Positions 16,431 through 25,657 of a stretch of 64,000 nt of DNA are shown here, in pieces. The notes under the pieces were generated by a model that was given only the letters and a program-made list of their open reading frames with translations, had not been told where the DNA came from and searched no databases. How positions within the stretch are numbered: the stretch's first letter is position 1; the number at the start of each line of letters is the position of its first letter. Origin of the DNA: Streptomyces marianii (GTDB lineage Bacteria; Actinomycetota; Actinomycetes; Streptomycetales; Streptomycetaceae); contig NZ_VAWE01000001.1 of NCBI RefSeq assembly GCF_005795905.1, positions 5,321,001 through 5,385,000 of the forward strand, in the 5' to 3' direction. A program made the position numbers and the translations under genes.

Positions 16431-17726
16431 CTACTTGGTGACCTCGCGCTCCATCTCGTCGCCGATCTCGTCCGGCTCGCGCCCCGGCGTCCTGATGTCG
16501 AACTTGGTGATCGCGAAGCGGAAGATCGCGTAGTACACCGCCGCGAAGCCCAGGCCGATCGGGACGATCAGCCACGGTTTCGTCGCCAGGCCCCAGTTGA
16601 TCACGTAGTCGATGAAGCCCGCCGAGAAGGAGAAGCCGTCCTTGGCGCCCAGCGCCCAGGTGACGGCCATCGAGACGCCCGTGAGCACCGCGTGGATCGC
16701 GTACAGCACCGGCGCGACGAACATGAACGAGTACTCCAGTGGCTCCGTGATGCCTGTGACGAACGACGTCAGCGCCGCCGACATCATCAGCCCGCCCACC
16801 TCGGCCCGCCGGTGCGGCTTCGCGCAGTGCGTGATCGCCAGTGCCGCCGCCGGCAGGGCGAACATCATGATCGGGAAGAAGCCCGTGGTGAACAGGCCCG
16901 CGTCCGGGTCCCCGTTCAGGAACATGTTGATGTCGCCGTGCACCACCGTGCCGTCGGGCTTGGTGTACGAGCCGAACTGGAACCACAGCGGTACGTTCAG
17001 GAACTGGTGCAGCCCCACCACCAGCAGTGCGCGGTTCGCCACGCCGAAGATGCCGGCGCCCCACGAGCCCAGGCCCTGCAGCCAGTTGCTGAAGCTCTCC
17101 AGCGCTCCGCCGACCGGCGGCCAGACCCACAGGCACAGCGCCGCGAACGCGATCGCGACGAACGACATGATGATCGGCACGAGTCGGCGCCCGTTGAAGA
17201 AGCCGAGCCAGTCCACCAGCCTGGTGCGGTGGTAGCGCTGCCAGATGTACGCGGTCATCAGGCCCATCACGATCCCGCCGAAGACACCCGGGTTCTGGTA
17301 TGTGAAGGCCGTGACCGAACCGTCCAGGGCCCGGCAGCCGGTGGCCGCCGGGGTCGCGGGGTCGACGCACTCCTCGGGGAACTCCCGGATCACGCCGTAG
17401 TACACGAGGAAACCCGCCACCGCGGCCAGCGCCGTCGAGCCGTCCGCCTTCTTCGCCATGCCGATGGCGACACCCACGCAGAAGAGCATCGGCAGTCCCA
17501 GGCCCGAGTCCAGCAGCGCACCGCCGGCCCCGTCCATCACCTTGGCGAGGTTCGTCCAGCCGAGGCCCTGGTCGCCGAAGACGTCCGGCTGGCCGAGGCG
17601 GTTGAGGATGCCGGCCGCGGGCAGCACGGCGATGGGGAGCTGCAGGCTGCGCCCCATCTTCTGGAGCCCCTGGAACGACCTGTGCCGCCACGGCTGCCGC
17701 GGTACGGCCGCGCTCTCGGTGCTCAT
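16431..17726 (-). CDS. nagE2: N-acetylglucosamine PTS permease, EIIC
   Basis: 431 aa, EIIC of the glucose/GlcNAc PTS family, taking up and phosphorylating GlcNAc. LQKMGRSLQLPIAVLPAAGILNRLG opens the transport domain, and ITEPLEYSFMFVAPVLY is the conserved GITEP substrate loop. No IIA or IIB domain is fused; the IIB protein is encoded divergently next door. The start is ATG 17726 with GGGAGGA 6 bases upstream. The frame runs open to 17921 but those codons overlap the promoter. A DasR-type operator lies 43 bp upstream, so expression should be released by glucosamine-6-phosphate. S. coelicolor has a second IIC copy (nagE1) here; only one is present in this window. Confidence 0.93.
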   Translation of the reverse strand: MSTESAAVPRQPWRHRSFQGLQKMGRSLQLPIAVLPAAGILNRLGQPDVFGDQGLGWTNLAKVMDGAGGALLDSGLGLPMLFCVGVAIGMAKKADGSTALAAVAGFLVYYGVIREFPEECVDPATPAATGCRALDGSVTAFTYQNPGVFGGIVMGLMTAYIWQRYHRTRLVDWLGFFNGRRLVPIIMSFVAIAFAALCLWVWPPVGGALESFSNWLQGLGSWGAGIFGVANRALLVVGLHQFLNVPLWFQFGSYTKPDGTVVHGDINMFLNGDPDAGLFTTGFFPIMMFALPAAALAITHCAKPHRRAEVGGLMMSAALTSFVTGITEPLEYSFMFVAPVLYAIHAVLTGVSMAVTWALGAKDGFSFSAGFIDYVINWGLATKPWLIVPIGLGFAAVYYAIFRFAITKFDIRTPGREPDEIGDEMEREVTK

Positions 17727-17768
17727 CGGCGTCCTCCCGGAAGTCGCCTGGTTTGGCAGGTGTTGCAG

Positions 17769-17784
17769 ACTGGTGTAGACCAGT
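17769..17784. promoter_or_regulatory. DasR-responsive element (dre) upstream of nagE2
   Basis: ACTGGTGTAGACCAGT matches 15 of 16 positions of the known dre consensus. It lies 43 bp upstream of the nagE2 start. DasR is the GntR-family repressor of GlcNAc/chitin use in Streptomyces. Confidence 0.85.
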
Positions 17785-17789
17785 TCTCG

Positions 17790-17826
17790 TCCGGCCCCGG
17801 TCCGGCCCCGGTCCGGCCCCGGTCTT
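17790..17826. repeat. Short GC tandem repeat
   Basis: Three copies of a 12-bp unit (CCGGTCCGGCCC type) between nagE2 and the IIB gene. A second simple C/G/T repeat lies at about 18307-18370, after the IIB gene. No function is apparent. Confidence 0.5.
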
Positions 17827-17902
17827 CCCCGCGGTCCGATCGAGGTCCGTGCCGGAAGCGGGTCGCCGGTGATCGTCATCATTCGATAGGTGACGGTCAA
17901 TC

Positions 17903-17918
17903 GCCCATGAAGATGGGC
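17903..17918. repeat. Inverted repeat in the divergent PTS promoter region
   Basis: GCCCAT-GAAG-ATGGGC, a perfect 6-bp arm hairpin about 90 bp upstream of the IIB gene. A regulator site is possible, but the identity is unknown. Confidence 0.35.
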
Positions 17919-18010
17919 CAACCGTGCATTAACGTGACGAAACGGACCGATGGTGGGTCGAGGTAGCGCTGAGCGCCCCGAACGGGCCTCTCGAACGCAG
18001 GGAGAAGGAC

Positions 18011-18244
18011 ATGGCCAGCAAGGCTGAGAAGATCGTCGCCGGGCTCGGCGGTATCGACAACATCGAAGAGGTCGAGGGCTGCATCACGCGCCTCCGCACC
18101 GAGGTCGTGGACCCGGGCAAGGTCGATGAGGCCGCGCTGAAGGCCGCCGGCGCCCACGGCGTCGTCAAGATGGGCACCGCCATCCAGGTCGTCATCGGCA
18201 CCGACGCCGACCCCATCGCCGCGGACATCGAAGACATGATGTGA
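18011..18244 (+). CDS. nagF: GlcNAc PTS EIIB protein
   Basis: 77 aa, stand-alone IIB domain. The phosphorylated cysteine is C24 in VEGCITRLR, the family signature, and VKMGTAIQVVIG is the C-terminal half. It passes phosphate from IIA(Crr) to the sugar carried by the IIC protein encoded divergently. A good GGAGAAGG site precedes the ATG. I use the S. coelicolor name nagF from memory of that locus; ptsB is an older synonym. A strong hairpin ends the transcript at 18401-18439. Confidence 0.9.
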   Translation: MASKAEKIVAGLGGIDNIEEVEGCITRLRTEVVDPGKVDEAALKAAGAHGVVKMGTAIQVVIGTDADPIAADIEDMM

Positions 18245-18400
18245 CCCCCGCGCGAGCCGCCTCCCCGCTCGCCCGTGCGAGACCGCACCACTGACGGCGC
18301 ACCCCTGTCCGCCCCGTTCCGCCCCGTTCCGCCCCGTTCCGTTCCGTTCCGGTCCGGTCCGTTCCGGTCCGCCCCCGGTCGACCCCGGCGAGGTCTCACC

Positions 18401-18439
18401 CGTGAGGGGTCCGTTCCCCACCGGAACGGGCCCCTCACG
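18401..18439 (+). terminator. Hairpin terminator after the EIIB gene
   Basis: 17-bp stem with one G-U, arms 18401-18417 and 18423-18439, 5-base loop. It lies directly upstream of the rph promoter. Confidence 0.7.
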
Positions 18440-18461
18440 CGCGTACGGATAGGCTCACCAC

Positions 18462-19199
<738 letters not shown>

Positions 19200-19399
19200 A
19201 CACGGCTCTGAGCGAGCGACCCGCGCCCACGGGCCGGTGACCCGAGGTGTCGTCCGGACGAACCCGACGTCCCGCGCCGGCCCCCCGACTCGCCCCCGGC
19301 CCGTCACCCGAGCCGCTCGTCGGCCGGCACCCCGGGCAGGGCGGCCCTCCGAAGAGTAAAGAAGCAACCAAGAACGCCACTGCCGGCGTCACAGCAGGT

Positions 19400-19429
19400 A
19401 CGGGCGTACGGGCCGAACCGTACGCCCGT
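19400..19429 (+). terminator. Hairpin between rph and the lipoprotein gene
   Basis: Perfect 12-bp arms ACGGGCGTACGG/CCGTACGCCCGT with a 6-base loop, 26 bp before the next start. It is either the rph terminator or a leader structure of the lipoprotein gene. Confidence 0.5.
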
Positions 19430-19455
19430 CCGGGAACCAGGGGAGGGACTGCACC

Positions 19456-19833
19456 ATGCGCAGCCGCCGTATCGCACTCGCCGTCGTCACCGCCGTCGCG
19501 CTCACCGGAGCCGTCGGCTGCGGTGCCGTCGACAAGGCCCTCGACTGCGTCAAGACCGCCGACGCCGTAGCCACCAGCGTCGACGGGCTCTCCCAGGCCG
19601 TCTCCACCGCCTCCGAGGACCCGACACAGCTGACCGAAGCCCTCAACGACATCGACAGGGAACTCGGCAACCTCAAGGACACCACCGACAACGCCGACCT
19701 CTCCAAGGCCGTCGACGACCTCTCCAAGGGAGTCGAGAACGTCCGCACGTCCGTGGAGAACGGCGACGCCACCCCGGACATCACGCCGGTCACCGACGCC
19801 GCCACCGAACTCGGCAAGGTCTGCACCTCCTGA
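19456..19833 (+). CDS. Small putative lipoprotein, 125 aa
   Basis: The N-terminus MRSRRIALAVVTAVALTGAVGC is a type II signal peptide ending in a lipobox-like TGAVGC with the lipid-accepting Cys at about residue 22. The mature part is acidic and helical with heptad-like spacing (LTEALNDIDRELGNLKDT) and ends in a Cys (KVCTS). I recognise no enzymatic family. A GGGGAGGGAC ribosome site precedes the ATG. It lies between rph and rdgB in the same direction but with hairpins between, so it probably has its own promoter. Its role at the membrane surface is unknown. Confidence 0.75.
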   Translation: MRSRRIALAVVTAVALTGAVGCGAVDKALDCVKTADAVATSVDGLSQAVSTASEDPTQLTEALNDIDRELGNLKDTTDNADLSKAVDDLSKGVENVRTSVENGDATPDITPVTDAATELGKVCTS

Positions 19834-19906
19834 ACCCCGGCCCGCCGGGCGCCGCGGACCCCACCCGCGGCGCCCGCGGCCCGACCGCCGCGGAGATACT
19901 GGGCGC

Positions 19907-20509
19907 ATGACCCGCCTGATCCTCGCCACCCGCAACCCCGGAAAGATCACCGAGCTCCGCGCGATCCTCGCCGACGCCGGACTCAGCCACGAACTCGTCG
20001 GCGCCGACGCCTACCCCGACCTCCCCGACGTCAAGGAAACCGGCGTCACCTTCGCCGAGAACGCCCTGCTCAAGGCCCACGCGCTGGCCCAGGCCACCGG
20101 CCTCCCCGCCGTCGCCGACGACTCCGGCCTCTGCGTCGACGTCCTCGGCGGCGCCCCGGGCATCTTCTCCGCCCGCTGGTCCGGCACCCACGGCGACGAC
20201 ACGGCCAACCTCGAACTGCTGCTCGCGCAGCTCTCCGACATCACCGAGGAGCACCGCGCCGCCCACTTCGCCTGCGCGGCCGCCCTCGCCCTCCCCGACG
20301 GCACGGAACGCGTGGTCGAGGGCCGCCTGCGCGGCACCCTGCGCCACGTCCCGTCCGGCGCGAACGGCTTCGGCTACGACCCGATCCTCCAGCCGGACGG
20401 CGAGACGCGGACCTGCGCGCAGCTGAGCCCGGAGGAGAAGAACGCGATCAGCCACCGGGGGAAGGCGTTCCGGGCGCTGGTGCCGGTGGTGCGGGAGATG
20501 CTGGGCTGA
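19907..20509 (+). CDS. rdgB: RdgB/HAM1 non-canonical purine NTP pyrophosphatase
   Basis: 200 aa. It hydrolyses dITP, dXTP and XTP to the monophosphates, keeping them out of nucleic acids. The N-terminal (S/T)xNxxK motif is T8-R-N-P-G-K13; VADDSGLCVDVLGGAPGIFSARW carries the metal-binding and catalytic Asp, and FGYDPILQPDG and ISHRGKA are the C-terminal nucleotide-binding motifs. The gene ends just before a perfect bidirectional hairpin that separates it from tRNA-Leu. Confidence 0.96.
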   Translation: MTRLILATRNPGKITELRAILADAGLSHELVGADAYPDLPDVKETGVTFAENALLKAHALAQATGLPAVADDSGLCVDVLGGAPGIFSARWSGTHGDDTANLELLLAQLSDITEEHRAAHFACAAALALPDGTERVVEGRLRGTLRHVPSGANGFGYDPILQPDGETRTCAQLSPEEKNAISHRGKAFRALVPVVREMLG

Positions 20510-20520
20510 GCCAGTACGGC

Positions 20521-20556
20521 GAAGGCCAGGCGCACCAGCGTGTGAGCCTGGCCTTC
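20521..20556. terminator. Bidirectional terminator between rdgB and tRNA-Leu
   Basis: GAAGGCCAGGC (20521-20531) pairs perfectly with GCCTGGCCTTC (20546-20556). It serves rdgB on the plus strand and the tRNA on the minus strand. Confidence 0.75.
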
Positions 20557-20569
20557 GATTGCGTAGGTG

Positions 20570-20653
20570 TGCGGCCGGTGGGACTCGAACCCACATGGGA
20601 TTGCTCCCAGGTGCCCCTAAAACACCCGCTTATGCCAATTCAGCAACGACCGC
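20570..20653 (-). tRNA. tRNA-Leu(UAG)
   Basis: Reading the minus strand, the 7-bp acceptor GCGGTCG/CGGCCGC, D-arm, anticodon stem with loop TTTAGGG (anticodon TAG), long class II variable arm, and T-arm GTGGG-TTCGAGT-CCCAC all fold. The length is 84 nt and CCA is not encoded. It decodes the rare CUA codon. Confidence 0.92.
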
Positions 20654-20702
20654 TCGCGCCAGTCATCGTAGCGGTCCGGCCGTATCCGTGGCACGGGTGG
20701 CC

Positions 20703-21203
20703 TCAGGCTTCGGACCGGCGGTGGCCTCCTCTGCACCAGGTACGGGTGACGGCGTGGCAATTGGGGCATAGGAGCCGGAGATTCCGGGCTCGGTCGTCGC
20801 CCCAGTCCCCGTTTATGTGATCGACCTCAAGGGTCATGGGTAGGCCGCGCCATTCCGCACGGATTCCGCATGCGGCGCACTCCCGGGCTCTCCCGGTCTC
20901 CGCAAGGGCGCGACGTAGGTGCTCCGCCTTTCTGCGGCGCTTGCCGTCGTGTTTCACCAGCACGTCCTCGGCGCGCAGCGGAGGTGTGGTGCCAGGCTTG
21001 CCCCTCTGGTGGGCCTGGCCCAGGAAATGGCCGGTGTCGAGGTGGGCCTCTGCGATCCAGCGCTTCAGCAGCACGCGCTGACCGCCGTTGTCCGGGCGGC
21101 CCAGGCCCCTGAGAACGGCCGCCAGGGACTCAGCCGCGGCGACGGCCGCGACCAGCTCGGCTACGGTGGGCCGGCCGGCTCTGGGATGGACCGCGCGGCT
21201 CAC
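20703..21203 (-). CDS. HNH endonuclease, second of a tandem pair
   Basis: 166 aa. The C-terminal half is an HNH nuclease: CAACG and CPNCH are the zinc-binding Cys pairs, and LEVDHINGDWGDDRARNLRLLC carries the catalytic H-N-H residues. The N-terminal half is a helical DNA-binding-like region (TVAELVAAVAAAESLAAVLRGLG). The start is GTG at 21203, overlapping the stop of the upstream HNH gene by 4 bases (GTGA); the frame is open much further but those codons are a shadow of that gene. The two proteins are clear paralogues (see 21200-21856). It lies next to tRNA-Leu, a usual place for integrated elements. Homing or defence roles are possible. Confidence 0.82.
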   Translation of the reverse strand: MSRAVHPRAGRPTVAELVAAVAAAESLAAVLRGLGRPDNGGQRVLLKRWIAEAHLDTGHFLGQAHQRGKPGTTPPLRAEDVLVKHDGKRRRKAEHLRRALAETGRARECAACGIRAEWRGLPMTLEVDHINGDWGDDRARNLRLLCPNCHAVTRTWCRGGHRRSEA

Positions 21204-21856
21204 GAGGACACTCGCTGGTGCCGAGCCCTGGCGCGCCCACGGTAGGTGTCCGTGGTCGAGTGGCAGTTGGGACAGAGGAACCGGAGGTTCTCGGCGCGGT
21301 TGTTGCGCCAGTTGCCGTCGATGTGGTCGATCTCGAGGGGGAGCCGACAGCCCCGCCATACGGGATCCAGTCCGCAGAGTGCACAGCGCTCGCTGAAGCC
21401 CCGTTCCAACAGCGCCCTCCGCAGCCTGCCGTTGGGCGTGCGCCCGCCGTGCACGGTGTTGTTCTCGACCAGGACTTCCTCGGCCGTGAGCCGGCGGTGG
21501 TTTCGGCGGGCCCGCTCCGTAGGGGGCGGGGCGGTGAAGTGCGAGATGTCGATCCCCAGCGCGCGAACGCGGCGGGCGATGTGCGTGTGCTGACCACCTA
21601 CCACGTCGACACTCAGATGACGCAACACCTCGCACAGGTTCGTGGACGCCGCGACGGCAGCTTCCAGAGTCTCCCGGGACCAGCGTGTCCCTTCCCGCTC
21701 GGAGTGCGAGGTGTCCACGCCCAGTTTCTTCATGCGGGCTCGGATGTACGACCGCGAAGCCGCCCCCGCCCCCAGTTTCCCCAGCGCCTCCGACAGCGTC
21801 CGCGACGTGCTCGCCGCCTCCGACAGGCGTTCTCGTGTGTACGGGCTCACCGGCAT
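21200..21856 (-). CDS. HNH endonuclease, first of a tandem pair
   Basis: 218 aa. Two repeated N-terminal modules of about 50 residues (SEAASTSRTLSEALGKLG and LEAAVAASTNLCEVLRHL, each followed by a RARMKKLGVD/RRVRALGID strand-helix) look like two copies of a small HTH-type unit. The paralogue downstream keeps only one. The C-terminal HNH domain has CALCG, LEIDHIDGNWRNNRAENLRFLC and CPNCH. The stop overlaps the second HNH gene, so they are co-translated. No methylase or recognition subunit is nearby, so a classic restriction system is not indicated; a solitary HNH pair of homing or defence type fits better. Confidence 0.82.
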   Translation of the reverse strand: MPVSPYTRERLSEAASTSRTLSEALGKLGAGAASRSYIRARMKKLGVDTSHSEREGTRWSRETLEAAVAASTNLCEVLRHLSVDVVGGQHTHIARRVRALGIDISHFTAPPPTERARRNHRRLTAEEVLVENNTVHGGRTPNGRLRRALLERGFSERCALCGLDPVWRGCRLPLEIDHIDGNWRNNRAENLRFLCPNCHSTTDTYRGRARARHQRVSS

Positions 21857-21945
21857 GTGCTGCGTCCCCCTCCGTATCGGCCGCGTGTTCGCGCCCTCGC
21901 ACGGAGTAACGAACCGGTCGTCGGATGGTCACGTGGGACCCGTCT

Positions 21946-21971
21946 CCCGAAGGCGGGCGCCCGCCTTCGGG
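21946..21971. terminator. 26-bp perfect palindrome, probable terminator
   Basis: CCCGAAGGCGGGC followed by its exact complement. The inner CGCCCG-CCTT-CGGGCG can fold as an alternative hairpin. It lies after the DUF1707 gene end (minus strand) and before the HNH pair. Confidence 0.5.
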
Positions 21972-22021
21972 CGGGGGAACCGCCGTAGGGTCGGCGCCCG
22001 CCCTCGGAGGCGGGGCACGGC

Positions 22022-22729
22022 TTACTCCAGCTCGCCCCGCGCCCCGCCGTCCTCGCGCTTGTCGAGGCGTTCCCGACGGCGGGCCTCCTTCAGGCGCTGC
22101 TTGTCCGCCTTGCGGAGCTTGCGTTCGACGCCGACGCCCCCCATGAGGGCGAAGCCGGTGACGGTCACACGAGGTGAGCCGGGGGCGATGTCGTCCGGGT
22201 CGCCGCCGGAGCCGGCCTCGCCGAAGCCGCCCATGAAGCCGAAGCCCCTGACGTCGACGCGCATGTCCGGGGGCACGGTGACCTGGATGCCGCCCATGAC
22301 CGTGAAGCAGCGGATGACGACGTCCCGGTCCTCGAAGTCGGCGTCGCGCAGGTCGATCTCGCCGCCGCCCTGCAGGACGACGGCGGTGAACCTGCGGGCG
22401 ACGGTCCAGGTGCCCTTGCGGCCGAAGCCGCTCCAGAACGCGAACGCGCCCCTGGAGGTGGGAGGGTGGCCGGTGCGCCGGGCGTAGTCCACGGCGCCGG
22501 TCGCGGGGGCCGGCGGGGCGGAGAGCGGTGCCGGGGCTCCGCCCCGGGCCGGGAGGTCCCGTACGAGGGGTTCCAGTTCCCCGTGCGTACGCGCCTTGTA
22601 GGCGGCGTCGAGCCGTTCCCCGAATTCGTCCATGTCGAGGCGGCCCTCGGCGACGGCGTCCCGCAGCCGTTCGGCGATCCGCTCCCGCTCGGAGTCGGAG
22701 GCCCGCATGTCCGGAAGGTCGCTCGTCAT
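22022..22729 (-). CDS. DUF1707 protein with LiaF-like C-terminal domain
   Basis: 235 aa. Residues 1-60 are the DUF1707 SHOCT-like module (MRASDSERERIAERLRDAVAEGRLDMDEFGERLDAAY). The C-terminal part (ARRFTAVVLQGGGEIDLRDADF to FGFMGGFG) is the beta-helix-like repeat domain of LiaF/DUF2154 proteins, in which the FxGG turns recur. Such proteins act at the inner membrane face in envelope-stress signalling; this one has no clear membrane helix. It is transcribed with the ABC transporter genes upstream (26 bp from the ATPase end), so it may belong to that operon. Confidence 0.85.
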   Translation of the reverse strand: MTSDLPDMRASDSERERIAERLRDAVAEGRLDMDEFGERLDAAYKARTHGELEPLVRDLPARGGAPAPLSAPPAPATGAVDYARRTGHPPTSRGAFAFWSGFGRKGTWTVARRFTAVVLQGGGEIDLRDADFEDRDVVIRCFTVMGGIQVTVPPDMRVDVRGFGFMGGFGEAGSGGDPDDIAPGSPRVTVTGFALMGGVGVERKLRKADKQRLKEARRRERLDKREDGGARGELE

Positions 22730-22755
22730 GCTTTCAGCCTAGTCAATCGGGGCGC

Positions 22756-23760
22756 TCACGGCGCCGTCGAACGCTCCGCGTACATCTTCGCGATCACCGA
22801 CTCGATGTCGGGCTCCCGCACCGACAGGTCGACCAGTGGATAGTCGGCGGCGAGGGCGGCGACGATCGGTGCCGCCGATGCCGAGGCGGGGAAGGCGAGC
22901 CACTGGCGCGGGCCCTCGACCCGTACCGGCCGCGCGCCCGCGACCTCGATGGGCGGGAGCCGGCGCTCGAGGTCCACGACGAGGGTGCGTTCGCCCGGCG
23001 CGACCGCGTGGAGTCCGGCGAGGGTGCCGTCGTAGACGAGCCGCCCGTGGTCGATGACCATGACGCGCTTGCACAGTTGCTCGATGTCGGTGAGGTCGTG
23101 GGTGGTGAGGAGGACGGTCGTCGCGCGTTCGGCGTTGAGGTCGCGCAGGAACTCGCGCACCTTGGCCTTGGAGACGACGTCGAGGCCGATGGTGGGTTCG
23201 TCGAGGTAGAGCACCTCGGGGTCGTGCAGCAGGGCCGCGGCGATGTCGCCGCGCATGCGCTGTCCGAGGGAGAGCTGCCGTACGGGTACGTCCAGCAGGG
23301 CGCCGAGGTCCAGCAGTTCGACGCAGCGCTCCAGGTTCTGCCGGTAGCGGGCGTCCGGAATCCGGTACATGCGGTGCACCAGGCGGTACGAGTCGATGAG
23401 CGGCAGGTCCCACCAGAGTGTCGTGCGCTGCCCGAAGACCACGCCGATGCGCCGGGCGAGCCGGGTGCGTTCGCGTGACGGGTCGATCCCGGCGACGCGC
23501 AGCCGTCCGCCGCTGGGGGTCAGAATGCCCGTCAGCATCTTGATGGTGGTGGACTTCCCGGCGCCGTTGGGACCGATGTAGCCGACCATCTCGCCGCGCG
23601 GCACGGTGAAGCTGATGCCGTCGACGGCGCGCACCCGCGTCTTCTCGCGGCGCAGCAGGCCCGATCGACGGCGTACGTCGAAGGCCTTCTCCACGCCTTC
23701 CAGTTCGATCAGGTCGCCGGTCCGGACGGGGTCCGGGGTGCGGATGGCTTCCTCGGTCAC
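22756..23760 (-). CDS. ABC transporter ATP-binding protein (ABC-2 exporter)
   Basis: 334 aa. Walker A is GPNGAGKST (about residues 63-71), the signature loop LSLGQRMRG, Walker B VLYLDEPTIGLD, and the H-loop TTHDLTD. The C-terminal 90 residues form the accessory domain seen in NatA-type and drug/polysaccharide exporters. It follows two membrane proteins after 3 bp and completes one heterodimeric ABC-2 exporter. The substrate is unknown. Confidence 0.92.
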   Translation of the reverse strand: MTEEAIRTPDPVRTGDLIELEGVEKAFDVRRRSGLLRREKTRVRAVDGISFTVPRGEMVGYIGPNGAGKSTTIKMLTGILTPSGGRLRVAGIDPSRERTRLARRIGVVFGQRTTLWWDLPLIDSYRLVHRMYRIPDARYRQNLERCVELLDLGALLDVPVRQLSLGQRMRGDIAAALLHDPEVLYLDEPTIGLDVVSKAKVREFLRDLNAERATTVLLTTHDLTDIEQLCKRVMVIDHGRLVYDGTLAGLHAVAPGERTLVVDLERRLPPIEVAGARPVRVEGPRQWLAFPASASAAPIVAALAADYPLVDLSVREPDIESVIAKMYAERSTAP

Positions 23761-23763
23761 GGT

Positions 23764-24633
23764 TCAGCTCCCGGTGCTGCGGTAGGTACGGAGTCCCGCC
23801 CGCCACGCGGCTCCGGCGAGCGCGCAGCACGCGGCGGCGACGAGCGGTGGGGTGAAGGCGAGCCAGCGGGGCAGGTCGAGCGGATAGGGCCGCCCGAGGA
23901 CGTAGAGTGCGGGCAGCCAATTGACGAAGGCGAGCGGTACGACGAAGGTGACGCCCCGCACGAGGTCCTTCGCGAAGACGGTGGGCGGGTACTGGAGCAG
24001 GGTGTTGCCGCCGTAGGTGAGGGAGTTCTGCACTTCGGCGGCGTCCTGGGCGACGAACTGGAAGGCCGCGCCGGCGACGAACACGGCGGCGAAGATCGCC
24101 GCCCCGCTGAGCAGCATCATCGGCACCACGGCGGCCTTGAGCGGGGTCCAGGCGATGTCGAGGGCGAGGAGTGCGTAGCCGAGGACCAGCAGGCCCTGGG
24201 TGATGCGGCCGAGGCGGCGGAGGGCGAAGCGGTCGGCGGCGACCTGGGCGAGTACGGGGGCGGGCCGCACGAGGAGGGTGTCGAGCGTGCCGTCGCGCAC
24301 GCGTCGTCCGAGCCGGTCCATGGAGCCCATCGCGAGGTCGGCGAGGCCGAAGGCGGTTCCGGCCGATCCGTAGAGGAGGGCGATCTCCGGCAGGCCGTAG
24401 CCGGCGAGGGTGTCGACGTGCGCGAACATCAGCAGGATGACGACGAAGTCGAAGGACGTGGCGGCGAGGTTGGCGAGCGCGGTCATGGCGAAGGACGCGC
24501 GGTAGGTCATGGTGGAGCGCATCCACATGGCGGCGATGAGCCCGTAGGCGCGCAGTCCGGACCGCAGGGTGTGCAGGTGTGCGGCGGGCCGCGGGTGTCC
24601 GGCCGTCCGCGGCAGCCGCTGTCGTTCAGCCAC
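23764..24633 (-). CDS. ABC-2 family permease, second subunit
   Basis: 289 aa with about six membrane helices, for example FDFVVILLMFAHVDTLAGYG, AAVVPMMLLSGAAIFAAVFVAGA and LAFTPPLVAAACCALAGAAW. RRVRDGTLDTLLVRP in the middle is the coupling-helix region typical of DUF990/ABC-2 permeases. The start is taken as GTG 24633, which overlaps the end of the first permease by 8 bases; the open frame continues further upstream as a shadow. It pairs with the upstream permease and the downstream ATPase. Confidence 0.87.
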   Translation of the reverse strand: MAERQRLPRTAGHPRPAAHLHTLRSGLRAYGLIAAMWMRSTMTYRASFAMTALANLAATSFDFVVILLMFAHVDTLAGYGLPEIALLYGSAGTAFGLADLAMGSMDRLGRRVRDGTLDTLLVRPAPVLAQVAADRFALRRLGRITQGLLVLGYALLALDIAWTPLKAAVVPMMLLSGAAIFAAVFVAGAAFQFVAQDAAEVQNSLTYGGNTLLQYPPTVFAKDLVRGVTFVVPLAFVNWLPALYVLGRPYPLDLPRWLAFTPPLVAAACCALAGAAWRAGLRTYRSTGS

Positions 24634-25426
24634 CCTGGACCACCACCCTCCTCGTGGCCGCCGACTGGAGGAGCCGGCCCGCGGCCAGGAGGGCGGCCGC
24701 CCAGCCCAGCTGGAAGGCGTAGGCGTGGACGAGCCCCCAGCCCGTGCGTTTGCCGAGGAGGACGTCGGCGGGGATCTGGAGCAGTGAGGACCAGGGCAGG
24801 AGCCGGGCGAGTTCACCGAGGGCGCCGGGGAAGAGGGTGAGCGGCAGCAGCATGCCGGAGAAGAACAGGCCGGCCAGCCAGGTGACCTGGAGGACGCCGG
24901 CGCCGTCCATCAGCCAGAACGCCGACAGGGCCGCGAGGTAGCGGAGGGCGAAGCTGACGACGACGCCGAGGAGCACGGCGGTGAGGAAGGCCAGCCAGGG
25001 CAGCGGGGACGCGGGCAGCGCGAGGTCGAAGGCGAGGGCGCCGAGCAGCAGGGGGACGACGCCGCGGCCGAGGAGGTGGAAGGCCGCGCGGCCCAGGTCT
25101 CCGGCGAGCCACCACAGTTGGAGGTCGGCGGGGCGGTAGAGGTCGATGGCGATGTCGCCGGTGCGGATGCGTTCGATGAGTTCGTCCTCGAAGCCGCCGC
25201 CCATCATGGCGCAGGTCATCAGGAGGGCCTGGCCCAGCCACACGAAGGTGACGGCCTGGGAGAGGTCGTAGCCGCCGAGCTGCGGGCGTTCGTCCCAGAG
25301 GGCGATATAGGCGTAGGCCATGATGAAGCCGAAGACGGTGTTGGTGAAGACGCCCGCCGCCGTCGCCACCCGGTATGTCGCATAGCGCCGGAAGCCACCT
25401 GCCGCGACGACCGCGTAGAGCCGCAC
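24626..25426 (-). CDS. ABC-2 family permease, first subunit
   Basis: 266 aa, about six membrane helices (TNTVFGFIMAYAYIALW, VVPLLLGALAFDLAL, WLAFLTAVLLGVVVSFALRY, LAGLFFSGMLLPLTLF). The segment IRTGDIAIDLYRPADLQ corresponds to the RxGxIxxxLxRP coupling motif of the second permease, so both belong to the same family. GTG 25426 fits the predicted start of the first helix and has a G-rich ribosome site; the frame is open 52 codons further upstream. This is the first gene of the exporter operon. Confidence 0.86.
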   Translation of the reverse strand: MRLYAVVAAGGFRRYATYRVATAAGVFTNTVFGFIMAYAYIALWDERPQLGGYDLSQAVTFVWLGQALLMTCAMMGGGFEDELIERIRTGDIAIDLYRPADLQLWWLAGDLGRAAFHLLGRGVVPLLLGALAFDLALPASPLPWLAFLTAVLLGVVVSFALRYLAALSAFWLMDGAGVLQVTWLAGLFFSGMLLPLTLFPGALGELARLLPWSSLLQIPADVLLGKRTGWGLVHAYAFQLGWAAALLAAGRLLQSAATRRVVVQGG

Positions 25427-25657
25427 CGGACACCCCCTTCGGTGGGAATCGTCGCAAGGACGCCGCGTCCGGCACGGACGCGCCAAAGCGCATGACCCTA
25501 GCTCAGCGGATGCGGCCGCCGCGACCGTATTCCGGGCGGGGGTCCTGGGGGTGAGGGGGTGGGAAGTGCAGTATGGGCGCACAGCGAATCGCCCGAAATG
25601 TCAGCTTCCGGCTCGGAGGTGTTCCTCCGGGCAGGGGCCCGAGGAGTCTTCACGGAC

